Positions 1 through 6,731 of a DNA stretch of 10,556 nucleotides are shown piece by piece; within the stretch, counting starts at the first letter, position 1; each line of letters starts with the position of its first letter. Location of the stretch: NCBI GenBank assembly GCA_905221605.1, contig CAJNDS010001698.1:1-10556 (forward strand), given 5' to 3'. The position numbers and the translations under genes are program-made. The notes under the pieces were generated by a model. That model did not search any database. It saw only the letters and a list, made by a program, of their open reading frames with translations, and had not been told where the DNA came from. The DNA is from Symbiodinium natans (lineage: Eukaryota > Sar > Dinophyceae > Suessiales > Symbiodiniaceae).

Positions 1-13
1 CCCCCCCCCCCCC
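1..13. repeat. poly-C run at window edge
   Basis: Thirteen C residues open the window, directly beside the inverted-repeat element at 26-126. Similar C-runs occur at 10024-10045 and 10378-10393, so the tract may be the edge of another G/C-run minisatellite unit cut by the window start. Its true length cannot be known from here, and homopolymer length is prone to sequencing error. Confidence 0.8.
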
Positions 14-25
14 GTGTGCAGCTTA

Positions 26-126
26 AATAGGGTCTATTTGGAAGCTGAGACTCGTGTTTTAAAGAGGAAATAAGGCCCCAAAACGTATACTTATTTACAA
101 GAGACAACTTCCAAATAGACCCTATT
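26..126. mobile_element. short inverted-repeat element, MITE-like
   Basis: Two perfect 19-bp inverted repeats, AATAGGGTCTATTTGGAAG at 26-44 and its reverse complement at 108-126, enclose 63 bp of non-repetitive sequence with no coding capacity. If the termini are read as GGGTCT...AGACCC, both sides are flanked by TA, as expected for a Tc1/mariner-type target duplication; because the arms are palindromic this is not proof. Termini of the GGGTCT.TTTGG kind are also seen in plant MITEs of the PIF/Harbinger group (established knowledge), but no 3-bp TTA duplication is clear here. A fixed hairpin that never moved is the alternative. Confidence 0.45.
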
Positions 127-414
127 ATCGTTTCTGGGGGGTCTGGGGCAAGGAATTAAATAATTTAAATAATTTAAATCCGAAAGGGGCGTTCCGGATT
201 TAAATTATTTAAATTATTTAATTCTGGGAGGGGGAGGGGGCCTGGGCCTGGCCCCCCGCCCCCTTTTCGGATTTAAATTATTTAAATTATTTAAATTATT
301 CAAAGTATTTAAATTATTTAAATTATTTAATTCCGGGGGGGGGAATTAAATAATTTAAATAATTTAAATCCGAACCCCCCCTTTCAGATTTAAGTTATTT
401 AAATTATTTAATTC

Positions 415-700
415 CCCCCCCGGAATTAAATAATTTAAATAATTTAAATAATTTAAATAAATTAAATCCGAAAAGGGGGTGGGGGGCAGGCCCAGGCCCC
501 CTCCCCCTCCCAGAATTAAATAATTTAAATAATTTAAATCCGAAAGGGGCGTTCCGGATTTAAATTATTTAAATTATTTAATTCTGGGAGGGGGAGGGGG
601 CCTGGGCCTGGCCCCCCCCCTTTTCGGATTTAAATTATTTAAATTATTTAAATTATTTAAATTATTTAAATTATTTAAATTATTTAAATTATTTAATTCC
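415..700. repeat. long imperfect palindrome (representative unit)
   Basis: The centre is the 18-base loop CCGAAAGGGGCGTTCCGG at 540-557. Moving outward, AT arms (513-539 and 558-584) pair, then G/C arms containing GGCCCAGGCC / GGCCTGGGCC (about 471-512 and 585-624), then CCG / CGG at 468-470 and 625-627. A further layer of 9-mer arrays pairs back to G/C runs near 415 and 700. Total span is about 280 bp with few mismatches. The same arrangement recurs at 1686-1703 and 2054-2071, and partly at 180-197 and 1326-1343. Such DNA could extrude a cruciform; that is inference. Confidence 0.85.
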
Positions 701-937
701 GGGTGGGGGGGGGAATTAAATAATTTAAGTAATTTAAATCCGAACCCCCCCTTTCAGATTTTAAGTTATTTAAATTATTTAATTCCCCTCCCGGAATTAA
801 ATAATTTAAATAATTTAAATAATTTAAATAATTTAAATAATTTAAATAATTTAAATAAATTAAATCCGAAAAGGGGGGGGGGGCCAGGCCCGGGCCCCCT
901 CCCCCTCCCAGAATTAAATAATTTAAAAAATCTAAAT

Positions 938-955
938 CCGAAACGCCCCTTTCGG
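938..955 (-). repeat. palindrome loop in flipped orientation
   Basis: Here the loop reads CCGAAACGCCCCTTTCGG. The equivalent loop in the other units reads CCGAAAGGGGCGTTCCGG (180, 540, 1326, 1686, 2054) or CCGAAAGGGGCGTTTCGG (2415). The 938-955 version is the exact reverse complement of the 2415-2432 version. Because the arms are inverted repeats, an inversion of the centre would leave the flanks looking unchanged. Confidence 0.85.
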
Positions 956-1211
956 ATTTAAATTATTTAAATTATTTAATTCTGGGAGGGGGAGGAGGCC
1001 TGGGCCTGGCCCCCCCCCCCCCCCCCTTTTTTTTTGGATTTAAATTATTTAATTATTTTAAATGATTTAAATTCTTTTAAAATTATTTAATTCCGGATGT
1101 GGGGGAATTAAATAATGTTACATATTTAAATCCGAACGCCCCCCTTTCAGATTTAAATTATTTAAATTATTTATTCCCCCCCCTGAATTCAATACTTTAA
1201 TTTATAACTTT

Positions 1212-1216
<5 letters not shown>

Positions 1217-1245
<29 letters not shown>
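1217..1245 (+). repeat. 29-base A-run within decayed satellite unit
   Basis: An uninterrupted run of 29 A residues replaces the expected 9-mer array in the third satellite unit. No retroposed body precedes it: upstream is degraded satellite sequence with TTTAACAT just before the run. It therefore looks like slippage expansion rather than the tail of a retroelement. Its exact length is uncertain for the usual homopolymer reasons. Confidence 0.75.
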
Positions 1246-1247
<2 letters not shown>

Positions 1248-2469
1248 AATTAAATCGAAAGGGGGGGGGGGGGGCAGGCCCCGGCCCCCTCCCCCCCAGA
1301 ATTAAATAATTTAAATAATTTAAATCCGAAAGGGGCGTTCCGGATTTAAATTATTTAAATTATTTAATTCTGGGAGGGGGAGGGGGCCTGGGCCTGGCCC
1401 CCCGCCCCCTTTTCGGATTTAAATTATTTAAATTATTTAAATTATTCAAAGTATTTAAATTATTTAAATTATTTAATTCCGGGGGGGGGAATTAAATAAT
1501 TTAAATAATTTAAATCCGAACCCCCCCTTTCAGATTTAAGTTATTTAAATTATTTAATTCCCCCCCCGGAATTAAATAATTTAAATAATTTAAATAATTT
1601 AAATAAATTAAATCCGAAAAGGGGGTGGGGGGCAGGCCCAGGCCCCCTCCCCCTCCCAGAATTAAATAATTTAAATAATTTAAATCCGAAAGGGGCGTTC
1701 CGGATTTAAATTATTTAAATTAATTAAATCTGGGAGGGGGAGGGGGCCTGGGCCTGGCCCCCCCCCCCTTTTCGGATTTAAATTATTTAAATTATTTAAA
1801 TTATTTAAATTATTTAAATTATTTAAATTATTTAAATTATTTAATTCCGGGGGGGGGAATTAAATAATTTAAATAATTTAAATCCGAACCCCCCCTTTCA
1901 GATTTAAATTATTTAAATTATTTAATTCCCCCCCCGGATTTAAATAATTTAAATAATTTAAATAATTTAAATAAATTAAATCCGAAAAGGGGGTGGGGGG
2001 CGGGCCCAGGCCCCCTCCCCCTCCCAGAAATAAATAATTTAAATAATTTAAATCCGAAAGGGGCGTTCCGGATTTAAATTATTTAAATTACTTAATTCTG
2101 GGAGGGGGAGGGGGCCTGGGCCTGGCCCCCCCCCCCCTTTTCGGATTTAAATTATTTAAATTATTTAAATTATTTAAATTATTTAAATTATTTAAATTAT
2201 TTAATTCCGGGGGAGGGGGGGGGAATTAAATAATTTAAATAATTTAAATCCGAACCCCCCCTTTCAGATTTAAACTATTTAATTTAAATAATTTAAATAT
2301 TTTAAATAATTTATATAATTTAAATAATTTAAATAGTTTAAATCCGAAAAGGGGGGGGGGCAGGACCGGGCCCCCCCCCCCTTCCCAGAATTAAATAATT
2401 TAAATAATTTAAATCCGAAAGGGGCGTTTCGGATTTAAATTTTTTAAATTATTTAATTCTGGGAGGGGG

Positions 2470-2770
2470 GGGGGCATCATCATTTTCATCTTTTTCGTCA
2501 TCTCCTTAATATCCTTTTTTTCCTTCATCTTCATCATCTCCATCATCTCCATCATCTTCATCATCTCCTTCATCTCTTTCATCTCGCTGAGCTCGTTGAA
2601 CTCTATCATCTTCATCTTTATCATCTTCTTCATCTCCCTCATCTCCCTCATCTTCATCATCTGCTTCATCTCCCTCAGCTCGTTCATCTTCTTCGTCATC
2701 TTGCATCATCTTCTTCATCTTCCTCATCTTTCATCATCTTCTTCATCTCCATCATCTCCCATCATCTTCA
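2470..2770 (+). repeat. CAT/CTT/CTC polypyrimidine-rich microsatellite tract
   Basis: About 300 bp of imperfect 3-mer and 6-mer repeats (CATCAT, CTTCAT, CTCCAT, CTTCTT) in phase on the + strand, with very few G. It starts right after the last G-run of the satellite. Both strands have open frames: the + strand gives I/F/S/L-rich peptides and the - strand gives M/K/E-rich and D/E-rich peptides. These are what any triplet microsatellite produces. No splice pattern, domain or balanced composition supports a protein. Strong strand asymmetry gives potential for triplex structure. Confidence 0.85.
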
Positions 2771-2803
2771 GTCTGAAAAACTCAAACATTCACCACCGTT
2801 CGC

Positions 2804-2919
2804 GGGGGGCTCCGCCCCCTCTGGATCGAGGGCTTGCCCCCCTCGAGCTCCCCCCTTCCCCTCAAGGCCCCCCAGGGGGCGAGCAGGGGGGAGACCCCCC
2901 CGCTACGCCCCCCCCCCCC
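2804..2919. repeat. GC-rich hairpin cluster
   Basis: A compact GC-rich block with several stems: GGGGGC (2805-2810) pairs with GCCCCC (2814-2819) around a 3-base loop, and CGAGGG (2827-2832) pairs with CCCTCG (2840-2845). The block ends in a C-run around 2907-2919. Segment 2866-2900 recurs at 3484-3515. GC clusters like this occur in many algal organelle and nuclear intergenic regions (general knowledge), but I do not recognise this one as a named family. Confidence 0.7.
2866..2900 (+). repeat. GC element, copy 1
   Basis: This copy contains CAGGGGGCGAGCAGGGGG followed by a GAGACCCC-like end. The same core is present at 3484-3515 in direct orientation, so two copies bracket the TGG-tract minisatellite. 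Differences are confined to homopolymer lengths and one G/A change near the end. Confidence 0.8.
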
Positions 2920-3010
2920 TCATAAACTGAAACTACTAGACCCATAAACCCAAAAATCCCCAAACCCTTAAACCTCTCAATTTAGTGCATAAGCATGCGT
3001 CATTCGCAGG
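2920..3010. other. short non-repetitive stretch, C/A-rich
   Basis: About 90 bp without tandem structure lies between the GC cluster and the TGG minisatellite. It contains CCCATAAACCC and AAACCCTTAAACC, which loosely resemble degenerate plant-type telomere motifs (CCCTAAA), but no exact tandem copy is present. No coding or RNA signal is seen. Confidence 0.5.
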
Positions 3011-3483
3011 GTGTGCTCCTCGCGGGGGTGGTGGTGGTTGCCGTTAGAAACCAAAAAAATCAGGTTAACAAAATGGGGCTTTTCTTTTGTGGTATTGTCT
3101 GGTGGTGGTGGTGGTGGTGGTGGTGGTGGTGGCCGTTCAAAACCAAAAAATGAGGTTAACAAAATGGGGTTATTTTTAAGTGGTATTGTCTGGTGGTGGT
3201 GGTGGTGGTTGCCGTTTGAAACAAAAAATGAGGTTAACAACATGGGGCTTTTTTTGGTGGTATTGTCTGGTGGTGGTGGTGGTGGTCGTTCAAAACCAAA
3301 AAATGAGGTTAACAAAATGTTTTTTTTTTTTGGTGGTATTGTCTGGTGGTGGTGGTGGTGGTGGTCGTGGTGGCCGTTCAAAACCAAAAAATGAGGTTAA
3401 CAAAATGGGGCTTTTCTTTTGTGGTATTGTCTGGTGGTGGTGGTGGTGGTGGTGGTGGTGGCCGTTCAAAACCAAAAAAATGA
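3011..3483 (+). repeat. ~75-110 bp minisatellite with (TGG)n tracts
   Basis: Six units share a body containing AACCAAAAAATGAGGTTAAC and GGTATTGTCTGG, followed by a (TGG)n tract of differing length. Bodies begin near 3042, 3133, 3210, 3289, 3375 and 3461; the last is cut short by the GC element at 3484. Most unit-length variation lies in the (TGG)n part and in T-runs (for example 3320-3331). The + strand frames give G/W tracts and the - strand gives H/P tracts, all explained by TGG/CCA repeats, so I call no protein. Repeated GG pairs could form two-tetrad quadruplexes; that is inference. Confidence 0.9.
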
Positions 3484-3515
3484 GGCCCCCAGGGGGCGAG
3501 CAGGGGGAAGACCCC
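3484..3515 (+). repeat. GC element, copy 2
   Basis: This direct repeat of 2866-2900 replaces the expected continuation of the sixth TGG-minisatellite unit after AAAAAATGAGG. It is followed at once by the first unit of the ~90-bp minisatellite. Its position at a join between two repeat families suggests it marks an insertion or recombination point. Confidence 0.8.
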
Positions 3516-4080
3516 GGAAAGGGTAGGAACAACATTTAAGAGGTCAAAATTTGCCGGGATCCCCTTGGCACCGTGCACATGGCCTGCAAATACCACACAA
3601 AACCGGAAAGGGTAGGAACAAAATTTGCCGGTCAAAATTTGCCGGGATCCCCTTGCATGGCACCCTGCAGAAGTCCTGCAAATACCACACAAAACGGGAA
3701 AGGGTAGGAACAACATTTGGGGGTCAAAATTTGCCGGGATCCCCTTGGCACCGTGCACATGGCCTGCAAATACCACACAAAACCGGAAAGGGTAGGAACA
3801 ACATTTGCCGGTCAAAATTTGCCGGGATCCCCTTGGCGCCCTGGAAATGTCCTGCAAATACCACACAAACAGGGAAAGGGTAGGAACAACTTCGCGGGTC
3901 CAAATCTGCCGGGATCCCCTTGGTGCCCTGGAAAAGTCCTGCAAATACCACACAAAACGGGAAAGGGTAGGAACAACATTTGCCGGTCAAAATTTGCCGG
4001 GATCCCCTTGGCACTCTGCAAAAGTCCTGCAAATACCACACAAAACGGGAAAGGGGTAGGAACAACATTTGGGGGGCAAA
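3516..4080 (+). repeat. 87-92 bp minisatellite with GGATCC in each unit
   Basis: GGGTAGG landmarks at 3521, 3610, 3702, 3790, 3878, 3965 and 4054 give periods of 89, 92, 88, 88, 87 and 89 bp. Intact units carry GCCGGGATCCCCTTGG and CTGCAAATACCACACAAA. The region between them varies (GCACCGTGCACATGG versus GCACTCTGCAAAAG, GCGCCCTGGAAATG). Because 87 is a multiple of three, open frames persist on both strands and repeat about every 29 residues; the longest, on the - strand at 3378-3953, runs into the H/P tract of the TGG repeat. This is periodic noncoding DNA, not evidence for a repeat protein. The last unit lies inside the duplicated block that starts at 3980. Confidence 0.92.
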
Positions 4081-4082
4081 AT

Positions 4083-4290
4083 CGCAAGCCCTGCTCCCTA
4101 AGATTTGGTCCCTAAGATGTTAGGTTCAAGTTTTCCTCCAAAAAGCCAAATCGCAAGCCCTGCTCTCCAAAATGTTGGGTTCAAGTTTTCCTCCAAAGAG
4201 ACAAATCGCAAGCCCTGGTCCCTAAGATTGTGGGGTCATTCTTTGCTCCAACGAGTCAAATTCACAAGTCCTGGTACCTAAGATTTGGGG
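4083..4290 (-). repeat. 55-bp minisatellite, minus-oriented block (copy 1)
   Basis: About four units read in the orientation AATCGCAAGCCCTG...CCCTAAGAT...GGTTCAAGTTTTCCTCCAA, the reverse complement of the array that follows. The units are more diverged from each other than most units of the direct block. Orientation flips at about 4290, where AAGATTTGGGG meets TGGCTCTTTGG. Open frames spanning the flip are repeat-derived. Confidence 0.9.
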
Positions 4291-5184
4291 TGGCTCTTTG
4301 GAGGAAAACTTGAACCCACAATCTGCGGGACCAGGGCTTGCGATTTGACTCTTTGGAAGAAAACTTGAACCCAAGTTTTTCGGGACCAGGTGGACCAGGG
4401 CTTGCGATTTGGCTTTTTGAAGCCAAACTGGAAGCCAAAATCTTAGGGGCCGGGGCTTGTGATTTGGCTCTTTGGAGGAAAACTTGAACCCCAAATCTTA
4501 GGGACCAGGGCTTCCGGTTTGCCCGCAATCTTAGGGACCAGATTTGGGTCTTTTGAGGAAAACTTGAACCCAAAATCTTAGGGACCAGAGCTTGCGATTT
4601 GGCTCTTTGGAGAAAGCTTGAACCCAGCATCTGCGGGACCAAGGCTTGCGATTTGGCTCTTTGGAGGAAGACTTGAACCCAAAATCTTAGGGACCAGGGC
4701 TTGTGATTTGGCTCTTTGGAAGAAAAATTGAACCCAAAATCTTAGGGACCAGGGCTTGTGATGTGTCTCTTTGGAAGAAAAATTGAACCCAAAATTTTGG
4801 GGACCAAGGCTTGCGATTTGGCTGTTTGGAGCAAAACATGACCCCACAATCTTAGGGACCAGGGCTTGCGCTTTGACTCTTTGGAGGAAAACTTGAACCC
4901 AAAATGTTAAGCACCAGGGCTTGCGATCTGACTTTTTGGGGGAAAACTTGAAGCCAAAGTTTCAGGGACCAGGGCTTGTCATTTGGCCTTTTGGAGCAAG
5001 ACTTGAAGCCAAAGTTTTAGGGAGCAGGGCTTGCGATTTGGTTTTTTGGAGCAAAACTTGAAGCCAACGTTTTAGAGAGCAGGGCTTGCGATTTGGCTCT
5101 TTGATGTTCTTTGGAGCAAAACTTGAACTCAAAATCTTAGGGACCTGGGCTTGCGATTTGACTGTTTGGAGCAAAGAAATGACC
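4291..5184 (+). repeat. 55-bp minisatellite, plus-oriented array (copy 1)
   Basis: About sixteen units carry GGGACCAGGGCTTGCGATTT, then GGCTCTTTGGAGGAAAACTT, then GAACCCAAAATCTTA. Landmarks at 4691, 4746, 4801 and 4856 show an exact 55-bp period. Units differ by substitutions (GGAGCAAA for GGAGGAAA, GACTGTTT for GGCTCTTT), a shortened unit near 4530-4570, and a 10-bp insertion near 5103. Because 55 is not a multiple of three, a - strand frame steps through all three phases from unit to unit and stays open for stretches of about 90-125 codons, broken between them; I do not regard this as coding. Confidence 0.93.
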
Positions 5185-5775
5185 CCACGAAACCTTGAAA
5201 GAAAAGGTGCTCTTTGTTCACTCTCACCTTTCGTTCGTTTCATTTTCTGAACGCTTTAATTTGAGTATGAATATCTAATGTAATATGTAAAGAGGGGTGT
5301 CCAAGTTGTTTTTGAGTGTTTCGGGTGTCCTTTTCCTTTTTTGTAGCGAAATATTAAATATACACCCGCGCCGGAGATCTTGTTTTTGGAAACCTTGAAA
5401 GAAAAGTGCTTCTTTGTCCTCTCTCACTTTCGTTCGTTTCATTCGGTATAAAGTAAATAATTTAGCATGTAGAAAGGGTTGTCCAAGTTTTTTAGAGTGT
5501 TTCGGGTGTCCTTTTCTTCCTTTTCTGTAGCCACCCACCTTAACAGGACACCCACACCAGAGACTCCGACTTTGGAAACTTGAAGGAAAGGCGCTCCCCT
5601 TTTTCCACCGTTGCCTTCCTGTCGTTCCTTGCGCAAGAGGCAATAAAAGAAAGACATGATATTACATGTATCCAAAATTAGGGTGTCCTGTTTTTCTTTT
5701 CTGTAACAAGACCTACTTTTCACGGACACCCACACCGGAGACCTCCATTTTTTTGAACCCTTTGAAAGAAAGCAG
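5185..5775 (+). repeat. three ~185-200 bp tandem repeats (copy 1)
   Basis: Units start with ACCTTGAAAGAAAA-like sequence near 5190, 5391 and 5573, with a further start near 5758. Each holds a TTTCGTTCGTTTCATT or related stretch, GTCCAAGTT, TTTCGGGTGTCCTTTTC, TTTTCTGTAG and a terminal ACACCCACACCGGAGA. In units 2 and 3 GGGTGTCC pairs with GGACACCC (5504-5511 with 5546-5553; 5681-5688 with 5724-5731), a conserved 8-bp stem. The third unit differs in its first half (GCCTTCCTGTCGTTCC, GCAATAAAAG). Minus-strand open frames here are frame-shifted relative to the other copy at 7940-8525, which argues against coding. Confidence 0.88.
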
Positions 5776-5784
5776 GCCGAAGAC

Positions 5785-5950
5785 TTAAGATTTTCTGTGC
5801 TCCCAAAAGACAAATCGCAAGCACCGTCTTCCTAAGATTTTGGAGAAGGGGATGCTCCCAAAACACGCCCCCCAAGATTTTGGCAAAATGTGCTCCCAAA
5901 AGACAAGTCGCAGGCGCAGCCCTCCAAAAAAAAAGACAAGTTTATGCTCC
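5785..5950 (-). repeat. diverged 55-bp-family relatives, minus orientation (copy 1)
   Basis: GCTCCCAAAAGACAAATCGC, then AAGCACCGTCTTCCTAAGAT, resembles the minus-oriented 55-bp unit (CTCCAAAGAGCCAAATCGC, then AAGCCCTGGTCCCTAAGAT). Further partial units follow at about 5858-5900 and 5890-5935. They lie on the far side of the ~190-bp repeats, so the direct array is flanked on both sides by inverted members of its family. Confidence 0.65.
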
Positions 5951-6024
5951 CAATCAGTTTTTCTTGTTAAAGATGAGTTTACATGTCTTCCTACCTTGTT
6001 CCTTTCTTCTTCCGGTTCGCTCGC

Positions 6025-6028
<4 letters not shown>

Positions 6029-6060
<32 letters not shown>
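6029..6060 (+). repeat. (TC)16 microsatellite
   Basis: An uninterrupted run of 16 TC dinucleotides in a CT-rich context. The copy-2 counterpart at about 8783-8813 is interrupted by an A and is a different length, as expected for microsatellite drift after duplication. Confidence 0.95.
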
Positions 6061-6063
<3 letters not shown>

Positions 6064-6419
6064 CTCTCCATCTTTTTGCTTTTATGGGCGGCATGTCTTG
6101 TAGAATTGGAAGACGAGGAGGAGGGTGAACTACAAAGCAGAGATTTGCTGAAGCAGAGAGGGAGTGAGACACGGCGAGGCATAGAGAGAGAAGCATAGAC
6201 CGTGGGAGAGAAAGGGTCTCTTGACTCTTAGCTTCCCCTTTCTCAAGTCCATATTAATTTTCTTTCTTGTGGAAAAGAAAGAGGAAAAGAGAAGAGAGAA
6301 GAGGAATTTACATGTTCTTCCTACCTTCTTCTTGTCCCTCCTTCTTCTCTCCCCCCTGACCCTGTCTCTTTTTCTCTCTATCTCCTCATTTTTCTGTTAA
6401 AGTGGTACGGGAAGGCGGA
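6061..6419. other. purine/pyrimidine-rich tail (copy 1)
   Basis: No tandem array is obvious. The + strand changes from GA-rich (6105-6215) to CT-rich (6215-6260), back to GA-rich (6268-6308) and again to CT-rich (6309-6395). The GA-rich part, with GAGACACGGCGAGGCATAG and GAAGCATAGACCGTGGGAGA, has a diverged relative at 9240-9355. The CT-rich part after 6309 corresponds to the left arm of the foldback element, here cut at 6419 by the duplication join. No gene is supported. Confidence 0.7.
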
Positions 6420-6521
6420 TTGCCGGTCAAAATTTGCCGGGATCCCCTTGGCACTCTGCAAAAGTCCTGCAAATACCACACAAAACGGGAAAGGGGTAGG
6501 AACAACATTTGGGGGGGCAAA

Positions 6522-6731
6522 ATCGCAAGCCCTGCTCCCTAAGATTTGGTCCCTAAGATGTTAGGTTCAAGTTTTCCTCCAAAAAGCCAAATCGCAAGCC
6601 CTGCTCTCCAAAATGTTGGGTTCAAGTTTTCCTCCAAAGAGACAAATCGCAAGCCCTGGTCCCTAAGATTGTGGGGTCATTCTTTGCTCCAACGAGTCAA
6701 ATTCACAAGTCCTGGTACCTAAGATTTGGGG
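6522..6731 (-). repeat. 55-bp minisatellite, minus-oriented block (copy 2)
   Basis: Nearly identical to 4083-4290, including the orientation flip, here at about 6731. One extra G in the G-run near 6510-6516 is the only difference I noticed at its left edge. Confidence 0.9.

Larger units (their letters stand above)
153..2470. repeat. ~360-398 bp satellite of nested palindromes
   Basis: Units begin with GAATTAAATAATTT (GAAATAAATAATTT at 2027) at 153, 513, 911, 1299, 1659, 2027 and 2388, giving lengths of 360, 398, 388, 360, 368 and 361 bp plus a truncated seventh unit. Each unit alternates AT-rich arrays of a 9-mer (AAATTATTT or its complement AAATAATTT) with blocks of G or C. The 9-mer strand reverses at most G/C blocks, so each unit consists of nested inverted repeats. 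Much of the length variation comes from 9-mer copy number and homopolymer length. Nothing in the 2.3 kb suggests coding or transcription signals. The third unit (911-1298) is the most decayed, with irregular 9-mers and a 29-base A-run. A centromeric, subtelomeric or organellar intergenic satellite would fit, but none is shown. Confidence 0.9.
3980..6419 (+). repeat. tandem segmental duplication, copy 1 (2440 bp)
   Basis: Homology with 6420-9175 starts at TTGCCGGTCAAAATTTGCC (3980 and 6420) and ends at GGTACGGGAAGGCGGA (6419 and 9175), so the copies abut with no spacer. Order inside: last ~90-bp unit, inverted then direct 55-bp arrays, three ~185-200-bp repeats, diverged 55-bp relatives, CT tract, GA/CT-rich tail. 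In the part from 5190 to 6419 I count roughly twenty small differences from copy 2, so identity is about 98%. Copy 1 is shorter mainly because it lacks two blocks present in copy 2 (6832-6877 and 6915-7180). Confidence 0.93.

Noticed and set aside
1217-1245. A-run as the tail of a retroposon
   Set aside because: No element body and no target duplication. Upstream is degraded satellite.
153-2470. CRISPR array
   Set aside because: Palindromic units at regular spacing, but unit length is ~360 bp, there are no unique spacers, and the rest of the window is eukaryote-like with no cas genes.
2506-2727. Acidic D/E-rich and K/M/E-rich peptides from the CAT/CTT tract
   Set aside because: Any GAT/GAA/ATG triplet tract gives such peptides. 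Several frames are open at once, and no unique sequence is attached to them.
2935-2985. Degenerate telomere repeats
   Set aside because: Only loose CCC-A/T-AAACCC resemblance with irregular spacing; no two exact adjacent copies of a telomere unit.
3011-3539. Glycine/tryptophan-rich and histidine/proline-rich proteins
   Set aside because: They are direct translations of (TGG)n and (CCA)n tracts, on both strands and in several frames.
3378-3953. 191-codon minus-strand open frame with ~29-residue repeats
   Set aside because: It follows the 87-92-bp minisatellite, whose period is near a multiple of three, and then runs into the H/P-coding TGG tract. The opposite strand is equally open, and there is no recognisable domain.
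4127-4200. GGTTCAAGTTTTCC motif resembling a tRNA B box, suggesting a tRNA-derived SINE
   Set aside because: No A box, cloverleaf or poly-A/T tail is found at the right spacing, and the motif is just part of the 55-bp unit.
5840-6198. Possible exon with a serine/leucine-rich segment resembling a signal or membrane sequence
   Set aside because: The hydrophobic-looking part is the CT microsatellite. Flanking residues are open in three frames, and the copy at 8592-8955 differs by frame-shifting indels.
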